A DNA stretch of 64,000 bases from [Leptolyngbya] sp. PCC 7376. Lineage in GTDB: Bacteria; Cyanobacteriota; Cyanobacteriia; Cyanobacteriales; MRBY01. Below the pieces are notes generated by a model that did not search any database, was not told the DNA's origin, and saw only the letters and a list, made by a program, of their open reading frames with translations. The translations under genes and the position numbers were made by a program. Of the stretch, positions 46,732 through 56,694 are shown piece after piece (position 1 is the stretch's first letter; each line of letters opens with the position of its first letter). The stretch lies in NCBI RefSeq assembly GCF_000316605.1, contig NC_019683.1, positions 1,782,036 through 1,846,035 of the forward strand. Reading direction: 5' to 3'.

Positions 46732-49446
46732 ATGAAAAAAGTAACAGATAGCTTAGAGATAAAAAAAATAAAGTTTGAATTAAATATAGAGGAACATAAT
46801 AGAAGTTTTTCTATTGCTGCTCGCTCACATGACCAAATAGCTGGATATCCTCGTCCAGAACAATCTGCTCGCTTAGATTATCCGGAGGATTTAGTACTTG
46901 CCTTAGAGGAGTGGCGTACTGCCTATCATGTCTACTATAAGAATATTTCTGGCAATCAAAATGCAGAACCACCTGCCCAAATTAATAAGTCTGAAGATGA
47001 GCAAACAAACTCCAATAGAAGGAGAGCTAGACGTGCTAGAGGTGGGAATCAAGATGAAAGAAAACTGAAGGATTTGATTGATCTTGAAAAAAATCTAAAG
47101 AAAGTCTTTACTGAGTGGCTTGAGAATCCTAAAATTTTATTAATTCGAGATTTTATTCGTCAAAAAATAGGAGTTTCAGCTTCTGATAGTGGCATTAGAA
47201 GTCACGATATTTTATTTAGTAAAGTTGATATTTTTATTGATTGTCAAGGAGAGCATTCGAAAGAATTTCGTAAGCTGCCGTGGTCAGAATGGCTGATTTT
47301 ACCGAAAAAAATCAATGAAGAAAACCCTGATTTAATTAGATTCTTTCATACTGATCATAATCTCAATAGCGATAGTACTTTAGCTCCACTTCAAGAAAAG
47401 AAGTCTCGTTTGTTAGTGCTAGTTGGTGAGTATCGGGATCTAAATTTTAAAGAAGAGATAGACCTTTTTCAGAAGTTAGAGGATAAAAAGTTAGCAGATG
47501 TTCAGTTTCTCAATGCCAATGATGCAGAGTTTAATACAGAAAAAAAGTTTTTAGATAAATTAAAGGGTTTATTGCAAGATGACCGTGGTTGGACTGCCCT
47601 CGCTCTAGTTTGCCATGGTGATGATAAAAATCATGCAGGTGAAATAATTATTTCTCCACAAAGAATTTCGTTTACTGTTTCAAGATTTGCTGAATCGTTA
47701 ATTATGGCTAAACAAAATGGCTTGCGATTCGCTTTTCTGGGATGTTGTCGAGGTACACTTATCGCCCAGGACTTAGTTCAGCATGGGCTGCACCAAGTAT
47801 TTTTCCTGACAGAGAAGGTAGGTGATCGCCTAACGAAAGAATTTACCAAGCAGTTTGTAGATGGGCTTTTAGAATATAAATCAGTAGAGTCAATCAAAAG
47901 TCAGATTACTGATTATTTCCTAGAAGACAGTCAGAAAAATAGTTTTCCCTCTGCATATTTACTGCCACAGATTTTTTATCATCCAGATACAACTGCCCAA
48001 GATTTCTACTTAAGCGAAATTCCTCAGTCAAAGACAATTTGGCGGTTAGCAAAGCAAATCTTGCCTCAGTCACAAAAAGAAGTGATCGCTCTATGTAGTT
48101 TCTTGGCAGCAAGCACTTTCTGGTTTGTGCAAGATCCATTTCAAGATATGCGTCTGTTGTCTCAATCGTTCTTGCGAGCTAATGTGTTTTCCCAGAGTCA
48201 ACCCGAGCCACCTATTCAACTTATTACTATTGACCAAGACTCTATTAATTTAGCGCGAGCAGAAGACCCAAACTTTCAAGAAGCCCCTTTTATTGACCGA
48301 TCCTATCTGGCTAAAATCATTTCAAAATTATCGGAATTCGATACTCCTATTGTGGCGATCGCCTATGACCTTACAAGTGGCCCAGAGCCGACTCTAAAAA
48401 ATGCAATTAAGAGTTATCTAACAAAAAAACAAACCTTACTCGTTTTCACAACAAATGGAAACTCACTACCATCATCACAATTTTATGATCCGAATCTTTC
48501 TTTCACTGGAGAAGGAAGTTACACCCCATGGGAACTAAGTAAACCTCCTCACCTCAATTGTACAGAAAATTGCTCATTTGCATTTCAGTTAGCACAGCTA
48601 TCTGCTCTTGTTTCTCAATTTAGTAAGACAGAAAAAGAGACAATTAATGAACGTATGCTTGCTATTTTAGCGAAACAGGAAAATACAGAAGAAAATATTT
48701 CATCAGAAACAGATATTCGCTTAGATGCATTTAAAACATTAATAAATGATCAACTTTTTTCCATGAGACAATTCACGCATAACTTTCGAGAATTTGATAT
48801 TCCAGCATCTAACAATCTGGATATTTCCCTACGAAGGAAGGTTTACAATTTTGTCTTGAAGCGATTATTTCCAACTTCTTTAATTGACTATTCCATCCCA
48901 CCTCATCATGTTTATGAAAAGATGAATTCATCTTATTTTTTGGCAAGTGATGCAGATAATAGCCACTTACAGAAAAAGTTACGAAATCGTGTAGTGATTA
49001 TTGCCCCTGGAGATTATAAAGCTGTACAAGATGTTGATTCAGATCTTCCTTTATCAACATGGTATTGGTGTTCATTACAACCTATTTCATTTGATATAAA
49101 CCCTACAACTTGCGAAGCAAATCTTACCAGTGGCGAAATCCAAGCATATATGGCATATCACTATCTTGAAGGAAAAAATCTTCGTCAAGCCTCTTTTTTG
49201 ATCACTGGGGTAATCGCTACTCTTGTTGGGAAAATCATTCATTTATACTTGTTTACTCTGGAGCTTGAGATACGTCAAAAAAAGAAACAACTATTTAAAG
49301 CAGCCCTAATATTAACAGGAATAATAAATAGTCTTATTTTTTTCTTTTTGAACTTATCAATTCCTTTTATTTTTACGATTCCTATCCTTTGGTATTATAT
49401 TTTTGCAGCGCAAAAATCTCCATCACAAAAATCACTTTCTTCATAA
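46732..49446 (+). CDS. Membrane sensor with cytoplasmic CHAT protease domain and extracytoplasmic CHASE2 domain
   Basis: A 904-residue protein. Residues 1-220 are a charged region (including NRRRARRARGG). A CHAT caspase-like domain follows (about 225-420): SRLLVLVGEYRDLN, WTALALVCHGDDKN with His295, and FAFLGCCRGTLIA with Cys338/Cys339, then QVFFLTEKVGDRL and FPSAYLLPQIFYHPD. A membrane helix (about 453-470, VIALCSFLAASTFWFV) is followed by the CHASE2 sensor (about 475-810: IQLITIDQDSINLA, YLAKIISKLSEFDTPIVAIA), and two C-terminal hydrophobic regions (about 825-845 and 860-895). The His-Cys dyad is retained, so proteolysis is plausible. It would sense a signal outside and cut or bind something in the cytoplasm. 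The gene starts 59 bp after DUF1822 and is followed by a gene 10 bp downstream. Confidence 0.82.
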   Translation: MKKVTDSLEIKKIKFELNIEEHNRSFSIAARSHDQIAGYPRPEQSARLDYPEDLVLALEEWRTAYHVYYKNISGNQNAEPPAQINKSEDEQTNSNRRRARRARGGNQDERKLKDLIDLEKNLKKVFTEWLENPKILLIRDFIRQKIGVSASDSGIRSHDILFSKVDIFIDCQGEHSKEFRKLPWSEWLILPKKINEENPDLIRFFHTDHNLNSDSTLAPLQEKKSRLLVLVGEYRDLNFKEEIDLFQKLEDKKLADVQFLNANDAEFNTEKKFLDKLKGLLQDDRGWTALALVCHGDDKNHAGEIIISPQRISFTVSRFAESLIMAKQNGLRFAFLGCCRGTLIAQDLVQHGLHQVFFLTEKVGDRLTKEFTKQFVDGLLEYKSVESIKSQITDYFLEDSQKNSFPSAYLLPQIFYHPDTTAQDFYLSEIPQSKTIWRLAKQILPQSQKEVIALCSFLAASTFWFVQDPFQDMRLLSQSFLRANVFSQSQPEPPIQLITIDQDSINLARAEDPNFQEAPFIDRSYLAKIISKLSEFDTPIVAIAYDLTSGPEPTLKNAIKSYLTKKQTLLVFTTNGNSLPSSQFYDPNLSFTGEGSYTPWELSKPPHLNCTENCSFAFQLAQLSALVSQFSKTEKETINERMLAILAKQENTEENISSETDIRLDAFKTLINDQLFSMRQFTHNFREFDIPASNNLDISLRRKVYNFVLKRLFPTSLIDYSIPPHHVYEKMNSSYFLASDADNSHLQKKLRNRVVIIAPGDYKAVQDVDSDLPLSTWYWCSLQPISFDINPTTCEANLTSGEIQAYMAYHYLEGKNLRQASFLITGVIATLVGKIIHLYLFTLELEIRQKKKQLFKAALILTGIINSLIFFFLNLSIPFIFTIPILWYYIFAAQKSPSQKSLSS

Positions 49447-49456
49447 ATTTATTACC

Positions 49457-50152
49457 ATGAAAAACCCTAGACTCCTTGCTATTTTCTCTTTATTTATATT
49501 GCTGTCTTTTACAATGAATACAAAGGCAGCAATGCAGAACCAAAGTAATTTAATATATCAAGATGCTCAAATAAAATCAGGCATAAAAAGTGTTGTTGGC
49601 TGGCTGAAAGATATCATCACTAAACCTGAGCGTGAACCGCCTAAAGGCTCTAGATTTTGCTTTGTTTCACCGGGGAAAGAAGTTGATGTTTCTATTAGTC
49701 AAAAACCAGCCTTCATCTGGCGAGGAAAAGCAGAAGATCTTAAAATCACAGACAAAGAAGGAGTAACCATAAGAGAAATTGAATATTCTCCAACTTTTGA
49801 ACAAGGATATTGGATTTACCAACCAAATAAAGATCAAGCCCAGTTACCTGAAGGAGAATATTTCTTCTCTGTCCAACCCTTAGATGAAAATGGAAATCCA
49901 AAGCGATCCCGAATGAGAAAAGCTTTTCGTATTTCGCCTGATACCATCTACTCTGTTAGTGAGATACCAACTAATAGCAATGACGCACAATTAATGGCAA
50001 AAGATTTACTGAGTAAGGGAGTCTTTTGGGATGCTTACACTATCGCTCTAGGCTATCATAGTAATTATGCAACTAACTCGGAATGGAAAAGACAGTTAGA
50101 AGAGGCCAAAGCAGAGATTTGTTCGCGAAATTCAAATGATCTTGAAGAATAA
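49457..50152 (+). CDS. Small exported protein of the CHAT-TPS locus, unknown
   Basis: About 231 residues. A signal peptide covers about residues 1-25 (LLAIFSLFILLSFTMNTKAA). The mature part starts with a helix (IKSGIKSVVGWLKDII), a basic segment (KPEREPPKGSRFC) and a beta-sandwich-like middle (KPAFIWRGKAEDLKITDKEG, TFEQGYWIYQPNKDQAQL, PEGEYFFSVQPLDENGNP), then a helical end. It occupies the position where DUF928-type proteins occur in related loci, but I do not see the DUF928 signature, so I leave it unnamed. The ATG at 49457 is 10 bp after the CHAT-CHASE2 stop; an in-frame ATG at 49403 would overlap that gene by 44 bp. Confidence 0.6.
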   Translation: MKNPRLLAIFSLFILLSFTMNTKAAMQNQSNLIYQDAQIKSGIKSVVGWLKDIITKPEREPPKGSRFCFVSPGKEVDVSISQKPAFIWRGKAEDLKITDKEGVTIREIEYSPTFEQGYWIYQPNKDQAQLPEGEYFFSVQPLDENGNPKRSRMRKAFRISPDTIYSVSEIPTNSNDAQLMAKDLLSKGVFWDAYTIALGYHSNYATNSEWKRQLEEAKAEICSRNSNDLEE

Positions 50153-50199
50153 TCAGTTTCACCACAGTGCTATGCAGTTTTCAGGCAGAGCATCCATCT

Positions 50200-50251
50200 A
50201 AATAGTTAACCTCCCTCCCTCGAACATTCGAGGGAGGGAGGTTAACTATTT
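50200..50251. terminator. 25-bp perfect inverted repeat between convergent operons
   Basis: The left arm starts at 50200 and contains GTTAACCTCCCTCCCTCGAA. It is perfectly complementary over 25 bp to the right arm (50227-50251), with a 2-nt centre. It lies 47 bp after the stop of the exported-protein gene and 38 bp before the end of the convergent TpsA gene. It probably ends both transcripts. The length and perfection are unusual for a simple terminator. Confidence 0.8.
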
Positions 50252-50289
50252 GCATATTTCTGAGTAAATTCGGCTAACTAACTCGGAAT

Positions 50290-53200
50290 TTACCAAGGAC
50301 TACCAACCATTGTGAAAGCAGACCAGTAGATTGGATCCGATAAATCAAACTTCTCTCTCTCGGACAAAAGCTGTTTCTTGTCATTGAGTTCTTCACCACC
50401 ATTGGAAGCTGAGATATTGAGATTAAGCAATATATTCACATGATTCTCTTCTTCTCTTTGCCAAAGTGCCTCGCTATTCTCAATGTAAACTCGACCTTCT
50501 AATAAATCTTCTTGGGTTTGTCTGAGGGCTTCTGCTTTGATTAGCTGATTAGTATAGTTATCAGTTTTAATATCTTGAAATTGCCCATAGGAACTATAAA
50601 AACGAGACATGAAAATACTGGAAGCTCTGTCTCCCACTCGCCACAATGTTCCTAACACTGAGTTAGTTTCTGCTTTATGGGCGAAGCCTGCAAATCCTAA
50701 TTCTGCGGATTGTTGAGGAGTGAGAATTAGTCTTTCTATTCGAAGACCATCTTCGTTGACTTCTCCAATAAATTCATCCACATCGATAGCCGTTTCACAG
50801 GCATCTAAAACTAAAAGATTGACATTCCCTAATCCCATTTTTCTAATGTGGTCAAGTTCGAGACGACCATTGTCTGTTCCAGTTCTGTCTGGATTAAAAG
50901 ATATATAAGTGCCAGTTTCCTTATCAAAATTTGCGTGGGTGCTCCAGTGAACAATTCCCATTGGTGCTTCACGTTGGCGATCACCGACCTTTGGGATAGT
51001 AAAAGAAGACTCTACATTGGTGGGAAGAGTCATAAATGAATCGATTAACTCCGCATCAGTACTGATATCTTCTCCTATCTCTTGCCATAGCTCCTCAAAC
51101 CGCCTTAGACCAGAAGGAACAAATGAAAGAAGTGCTTGCTCATCAATAGGGTCTGCAACTTGAGATGCTCCTGCAACTCTTAAGCTTAAACTCGTTAGAG
51201 GCTGGTAATTAGTTTCCGTTAAACTCATGCTAGGCATTAATCCCACGCTCTGTCGAGTAATAATAAAATCCAGTAAGCATTGATCTAAGACCATTTCTAC
51301 TTCTAGACAATCATTTGTTTCTTGACCCATTGCCGCCAAAGGAACACTACGCAGCACATCATCTAAGATAAATGTCAAATTATCGATGTTTTCTTTTTGT
51401 CTAATTTCTGGGTTAAGATTCTCAATTAACCATTCATGAAACTGAGCAGATAGTTTTCTAAACTCATCATCAAAATTTCTGACAATATCTGATGTAGTTT
51501 CGTCAACCTTTAGTGTTTTCCGTAGCTGTGTCGTTTTTGCTTTGATGATGCCTCTTTCTGCTCCGGGAACAATCGTAAATTTAATTTCTTCATTTTTTGT
51601 CACGGTTATTAGAGTCAGGATATCATCTGGCTGTTCATCAAATTTTCGAGGATCTTGTACACAAGAATCTTTTAGCTCAGGCTCTAGAATCCCTTGAGTC
51701 GATTCTTGTGTGATGGTGCAATTTAGCCGTATATTTTGTGGTTGGAATAGTCCATAGACTAACGCTGGTCTAACACCTGTAACACTTTCAATGTAAGCCA
51801 ATGTATCTTGGATTTCGTTAATACTTTTAATACGAATATCGTTAGCTAACTCATTGCCAGTAAAGTAGCTTTCAAATTGGCGGGTGAAGAATTCATCAAT
51901 AAAAAAACCTTTGTCTTTAGCTTCAACCTCTTCTTGAATTTTCGGCAGGGTATCGTCAATGGCATTGTCTAGGGCATTGGGAAGACGATCGCTGGTGATG
52001 ATGCTGATATTGCCGAGGAAAAAAGAACCGGGAAACACACGGAATGTATCGATAGTAAAGTCGCCAGAGTTTAATGCGCCCAGTGTGCCGTTGATAGAAG
52101 GATCTCCGACAATAAACGGAATAAATAGATCGCCGCCATTGTGGCGAATTGTAATAGGACCACTACCAGCCCCCCCGAAAGTCGAAATACTCGATAAAAG
52201 ACCTGTGTCATCAACAAATGCACCTGTTGCCTGAAACAAACCCGTCACAGTGATATCTACTGATCCACCAGAACCAAGTCCACCACCTTGAGCATCAATA
52301 AAAACAATGTCGACGCTATTGGGGTCAATAGTGACATCGCCACCATCACCAACGATTCCTCGTGAAATAATTTGACCTGCTGAAATACCCTCAACGGAAA
52401 AGATTTCGATGTCGCCACCTGTATCACCGCTAGTGTTGATGTCGCCTGTTTCAATAACAGTTTGGGGATTGCCGAGAGCATTTAAAGAAACATTACCACC
52501 GACTCCGCCTGCGTTTGAGGCATCAAGATTTTGGGTAGCGATATTACCGTTATTGCTTAGTAGATTGATATTGCCACCATTGGTCGTAATATTACCCGCT
52601 AGATCAATATCTAATTCTGCCAAGATATCAACATTGCCGTTATTAACAACTAAATTACTATCGAGGCGAGCATTTCCTGAGTTACTAGAGAGCCTTAAAG
52701 TATCAATCTCAAATTCAACATTTGAGTCAGATGAAAGAACCGTATCACCGTCGTTCTCAATCTGAAGCACACCAGAAGTTCTGACATTTTCCAGAAAATT
52801 AACACTATTACTGTTAAAGGTTAAATTGCCACCATTTCCCGAAACGGAAGTTGCGTTGATAGCACCCAGATTTATCGCGCCATCAGTTTTAATGAGTGCA
52901 GTTCCGGCATCACCATCACCTGTTGTGAAAAGCTCCAAATCACCCGCTGTAACATCGATAGTGCCGCCATTTCGACTTATCAAATTAACAGTACCACCAT
53001 CCTGTGTTCCCCAGAAGCGAAGAAATCCAGTTGTAATACTTTCATTAGCATTAATAATTAAAGAACCTGCATCCGATTGCGAGCTTTCAATATTCGTGCC
53101 AAGTATCCTGCCTGCAAGCACCGTATCACCTAGTTCAGGAAATGCTGTATTCACAGAACCTTCGGTGCTAGTAATTTCAATGCTTCCTGCACTGGAACCA

Positions 53201-56200
53201 ACGCCAAAGCTAGATACAGACATTGTTCCCACTTGAACATCATCCACTGCTTGAATGGAAATTTGTCCACCATCTCCTAACTGATTAGAGGCATCAATAA
53301 ATAGAGGCAAACTGTCCGTAAAGCTAGAGGTATCACCAGTGAAAATGTTTTCTAACTTGATACCTCCACCTGCGTTAAGGAAAATGCTCCCTGGCAATGA
53401 ATCTGTAAGGGCTAAGTTATTTGGGTCAGCTCCAACTCTCAAACAGTTATAAGGACAATTAAGAGTGATATTTCCTCCGGCAGTCAAATCAATTCCACTA
53501 CTAGAAACCGCATTAGAAAAGTTTGAAACCACTCCATTAAAAACACTCGCTGGATCATCAGTTCCAGTTAAGGTTAAGTTGTTTCCTGCATTTACTGTAA
53601 TATTTCCTGCATTTCCAAAGTTTGGATTTGAAATTAGAGTACCAGCCGTAATATTGCCTGTTGCAGTTAGATTGATATTGTCAGAATTAAAACCAGTCGA
53701 AGAAATATTTTGAATGGTTAAGTCTCCATTAGTTGCAGTTAAAGAAACTGCTCCGCCAGAAGCATTATTATTCTGTCCTGCTTCAGATCGAATGTGTGCA
53801 TCAATTGATATATCTGTTGCTGCATTAATTGTGATTCCCCCACTATTCCCATTAGCAGAAGAAACAAATATTTGGCCCCTGTTATTAGTGTCATCATTGG
53901 CCCTAAGTGAAACAGAGCCATTTATACTTTCAATCGTTATATCTCCAGCATTCTCCGTGGATTGATTAGGAGTAAATGGGTCATCGTAATCAACACCAGT
54001 ATCAACATCTGTTAGCACAATATCTTGACTCGCGATAACGGTAATATTTCCAGATGCAACACCCGGTTGTGAAATTCCCGCATTTAAGTAACCTTCGGTA
54101 ATTGAGATTCCGCCGTTTTCACTTATAAGATTAATATCTCCACCAAAAGTCTCAACACAAACACCTGTTGTTACACCTGCAGCATTAGAAGTTGTACCAC
54201 ATCCTGAAAAGTTTATATTTTCTGAAGCAGATAGAGTAATATTTCCCCCTGCACTGCGACTAATACTCGTCGTTTCAGAGAAAGTTCCTATATTAGAGGA
54301 TATATCAATACTCCCATTACTAGAAGTAACTGAAACATCGCCATTAGTTCCATCACTAGCTGATATGGCTAATAATTGTCCAGAAGAAAGGTTATCTCTT
54401 GCTGTAAGAATAATATTACCCGAATTAAAACCAGAGGAAGTGACATTTTCGACATTTAAACTTCCGTTAGGAACATTAAATGTGATTGCTCCTCCAGTAC
54501 CAACTGTTGTATTACCTTGAGTAAAAATATCTTCTGTAATGGAGATATTACCCGTTTGACTAATGAAAGTCAGATTACCACTTTGACTACTTGCGGCATT
54601 AGAAAACTGCACAGCTCTGCTTGAGACTCCAGCACTTACACTCAAATCAGTAAAGGCATTTAAGGTTATTTCTCCGCCAATTGATATTTCTCCGGTGAAA
54701 CTGTTATTACCAGTAGTAGAGCCAATTAAGCCATTCACTTGAATACTTCCAGTATCGCTGGCTAAATTTATTGCTCCGCCTGATCCACCCTCAGCAAATA
54801 CAGTTCCTGCTTCAATGTTTCCATCGACTAGAATATTGCCCGATGCTTGTAGTGTGATATCACCGGGAGATCCTTCCGCTGCATTAACAGATAGTCTGCC
54901 TGTTGTAATGTTTCCACCGTTAGTAGCTATAGTAAGACTTCCTGAACTTCCAGTATTAGGAATACGAGGACTATTAGTCTGATCGCTATCGGCAGAAACA
55001 TCTAGATTTCCCGTTGTGATATTCCCTGTGGCATTAATTATGATGCTTCCACCCGGAGCGGGATTACCAATTCCCGGAGTGCCACTTATACCTGAGTTTG
55101 TATCAAAATCTCCTAAGCTAATATTGTTCCCTGAAAAAGTAATACTTCTACCTTGAGTACTTCCAGCAGAACTTGCAGCCTTGAAAAATATATTTTCAGA
55201 CATAGAAATATTACCGCCATCTATACCATCTGAGTTAGCAGCAAAAACAATATCAACATTCGATGTTGGAAAGACTAGATTATTATCATCCAACGTCTCG
55301 AAAATAATATCGTTAGTTGCCTCAAAAATTAGATTTGTAGTAATCCCATTTTCAATATCAGATTCCAATACTGTTGCAGTTGCTTGATTGCTAATTTCAA
55401 TATCAACAGGATCAAATAACAGAGTTCCTATTTCGCCGTTTTTTGAACCAAGATCTGCATTCCCTCGATAAAACAACTCATTTTTTCCTGAAATTTCTGC
55501 AAAGCCACCATTCCCAGAGACTTCACCACCCCGACTACTTAATGAGCCAAAGAAATCTGTTCTATTGTCTGCCCAAATAATAATGTCACCACCATCTCCA
55601 GAAGTTAAAGCATCTGCACTAATAGCAACATTTTCTTCAACCAGAGTAAATTGAGAATTTTCTAAATCACCTGTTCCCTGAAAACTACCACCAATATTAA
55701 TATCACCACCACCAAGTTCTCCCAAAGCATTAATATTTGCATTTTCATTGAGTAATACTGCTTCCCCTAAAATCTTAATATCACCACCGATTTCACTACC
55801 TGACAAAGTATCAATCTCACCAGAAATAATGGTGCTAAATTCAACATCTCCTGAATTCGTTTGTAATAGTGTTTTTTGACTTGTAGATTGACTTTGATTA
55901 AGTTCAGAAAAATTAGAAGTAGAGATATTTGCTGGCTCTTCCGGCGTTATATCAATTTCGATTCCAATCAAACTCCCTTCCGGTAAAATCCTTGCTGTTG
56001 TTTGACCATCTACCGACTGAATCATTACCTTTTCTGCTTTAAGGCTACCAGTGTGGGCAACGCCACCACCATAAAAAGACAAGCTGCCATTCTCTAAATA
56101 AATATCTCCCTCATTAATAATGGCCGAAGGCTCCAGCGCATCAAACGCAAAACCTGTTGGATCTCCCAGTAGAGCTGAGTAACCATTGGCTCCTAAAACA

Positions 56201-56652
56201 TCAAACCAACTGTCTTCCCCAAAACCAATACGATTCGCTGTGGTGACTGTCAAATCCGCAGGCAGATTAAAGGCCGCTCCTTGACCAAAGACAATACCCG
56301 CCGGATTCGCAAAGAAAAAATTTGCGTCACTACCCGTCAGCTCGATTAGACCATTAATAATGGAAGGGTCACCGCCATTCACCCCAATAAATAAATTACG
56401 GAGATCCTGCTGCATCCAAAAATTTGCAATTTCGCCACTATCTAAATTGAAAATATCGAACTTATGGAAGCCATTGAGATTATCTGGCGTAACCATTCCC
56501 CCTGTAATCGTGTAGAGATTATTATTTTGATTGACTAGCGTATTAGTCTCAGCACTCGGAACAATATTTTGTGCAAAAACAGGTGTGCTAATGGAGGCGA
56601 TCGCCGCAACAGTATAGATAGCAGAACTAGGAATAAAAAGCTTGGTAGACAT
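50290..56652 (-). CDS. TpsA-type exoprotein ending in a CHAT caspase-like domain
   Basis: A 2120-residue exoprotein. It has a signal peptide (about 1-27: YTVAAIASISTPVFAQ), then the TPS secretion domain (about 30-260), with NLNGFHKFDIFNLDSGEIA, FFFANPAGIVFGQGAAF and LPADLTVTTANRIGF. About 1200 residues of filamentous-haemagglutinin-type beta-helix repeats follow (GGNITLxA, SGNITVxA, GGDINL; about 260-1500). The last 400 residues form a CHAT domain with its TPR-like precursor region: His1906 (GIVHWSTHANF) and Cys1952 (LLVLDACETA), ending SDPIYWSAFTMVGSPW. It should be secreted by the TpsB encoded just upstream (42 bp) and stay attached or be released with a caspase-like head. Such fusions occur in cyanobacteria; substrate and role are not known to me. 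Confidence 0.88.
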   Translation of the reverse strand: MSTKLFIPSSAIYTVAAIASISTPVFAQNIVPSAETNTLVNQNNNLYTITGGMVTPDNLNGFHKFDIFNLDSGEIANFWMQQDLRNLFIGVNGGDPSIINGLIELTGSDANFFFANPAGIVFGQGAAFNLPADLTVTTANRIGFGEDSWFDVLGANGYSALLGDPTGFAFDALEPSAIINEGDIYLENGSLSFYGGGVAHTGSLKAEKVMIQSVDGQTTARILPEGSLIGIEIDITPEEPANISTSNFSELNQSQSTSQKTLLQTNSGDVEFSTIISGEIDTLSGSEIGGDIKILGEAVLLNENANINALGELGGGDINIGGSFQGTGDLENSQFTLVEENVAISADALTSGDGGDIIIWADNRTDFFGSLSSRGGEVSGNGGFAEISGKNELFYRGNADLGSKNGEIGTLLFDPVDIEISNQATATVLESDIENGITTNLIFEATNDIIFETLDDNNLVFPTSNVDIVFAANSDGIDGGNISMSENIFFKAASSAGSTQGRSITFSGNNISLGDFDTNSGISGTPGIGNPAPGGSIIINATGNITTGNLDVSADSDQTNSPRIPNTGSSGSLTIATNGGNITTGRLSVNAAEGSPGDITLQASGNILVDGNIEAGTVFAEGGSGGAINLASDTGSIQVNGLIGSTTGNNSFTGEISIGGEITLNAFTDLSVSAGVSSRAVQFSNAASSQSGNLTFISQTGNISITEDIFTQGNTTVGTGGAITFNVPNGSLNVENVTSSGFNSGNIILTARDNLSSGQLLAISASDGTNGDVSVTSSNGSIDISSNIGTFSETTSISRSAGGNITLSASENINFSGCGTTSNAAGVTTGVCVETFGGDINLISENGGISITEGYLNAGISQPGVASGNITVIASQDIVLTDVDTGVDYDDPFTPNQSTENAGDITIESINGSVSLRANDDTNNRGQIFVSSANGNSGGITINAATDISIDAHIRSEAGQNNNASGGAVSLTATNGDLTIQNISSTGFNSDNINLTATGNITAGTLISNPNFGNAGNITVNAGNNLTLTGTDDPASVFNGVVSNFSNAVSSSGIDLTAGGNITLNCPYNCLRVGADPNNLALTDSLPGSIFLNAGGGIKLENIFTGDTSSFTDSLPLFIDASNQLGDGGQISIQAVDDVQVGTMSVSSFGVGSSAGSIEITSTEGSVNTAFPELGDTVLAGRILGTNIESSQSDAGSLIINANESITTGFLRFWGTQDGGTVNLISRNGGTIDVTAGDLELFTTGDGDAGTALIKTDGAINLGAINATSVSGNGGNLTFNSNSVNFLENVRTSGVLQIENDGDTVLSSDSNVEFEIDTLRLSSNSGNARLDSNLVVNNGNVDILAELDIDLAGNITTNGGNINLLSNNGNIATQNLDASNAGGVGGNVSLNALGNPQTVIETGDINTSGDTGGDIEIFSVEGISAGQIISRGIVGDGGDVTIDPNSVDIVFIDAQGGGLGSGGSVDITVTGLFQATGAFVDDTGLLSSISTFGGAGSGPITIRHNGGDLFIPFIVGDPSINGTLGALNSGDFTIDTFRVFPGSFFLGNISIITSDRLPNALDNAIDDTLPKIQEEVEAKDKGFFIDEFFTRQFESYFTGNELANDIRIKSINEIQDTLAYIESVTGVRPALVYGLFQPQNIRLNCTITQESTQGILEPELKDSCVQDPRKFDEQPDDILTLITVTKNEEIKFTIVPGAERGIIKAKTTQLRKTLKVDETTSDIVRNFDDEFRKLSAQFHEWLIENLNPEIRQKENIDNLTFILDDVLRSVPLAAMGQETNDCLEVEMVLDQCLLDFIITRQSVGLMPSMSLTETNYQPLTSLSLRVAGASQVADPIDEQALLSFVPSGLRRFEELWQEIGEDISTDAELIDSFMTLPTNVESSFTIPKVGDRQREAPMGIVHWSTHANFDKETGTYISFNPDRTGTDNGRLELDHIRKMGLGNVNLLVLDACETAIDVDEFIGEVNEDGLRIERLILTPQQSAELGFAGFAHKAETNSVLGTLWRVGDRASSIFMSRFYSSYGQFQDIKTDNYTNQLIKAEALRQTQEDLLEGRVYIENSEALWQREEENHVNILLNLNISASNGGEELNDKKQLLSEREKFDLSDPIYWSAFTMVGSPW

Positions 56653-56694
56653 CGACTTGAAGAAAAAGTATTTATAAAAAAAGTGATAAAAAAA

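Noticed and set aside
52409-53965. Several plus-strand open frames of 80-136 codons opposite the TpsA gene
   Set aside because: Repetitive Gly/Asn/Ser codon use of the beta-helix region leaves the antisense strand free of stops; products are low-complexity Pro/Ser/Val and resemble no protein.
50290-56652. Repeats in the TpsA gene considered as a CRISPR-like or tandem DNA repeat
   Set aside because: The repeats are protein-level beta-helix units with irregular spacing and variable DNA; no CRISPR array was seen anywhere in the window.
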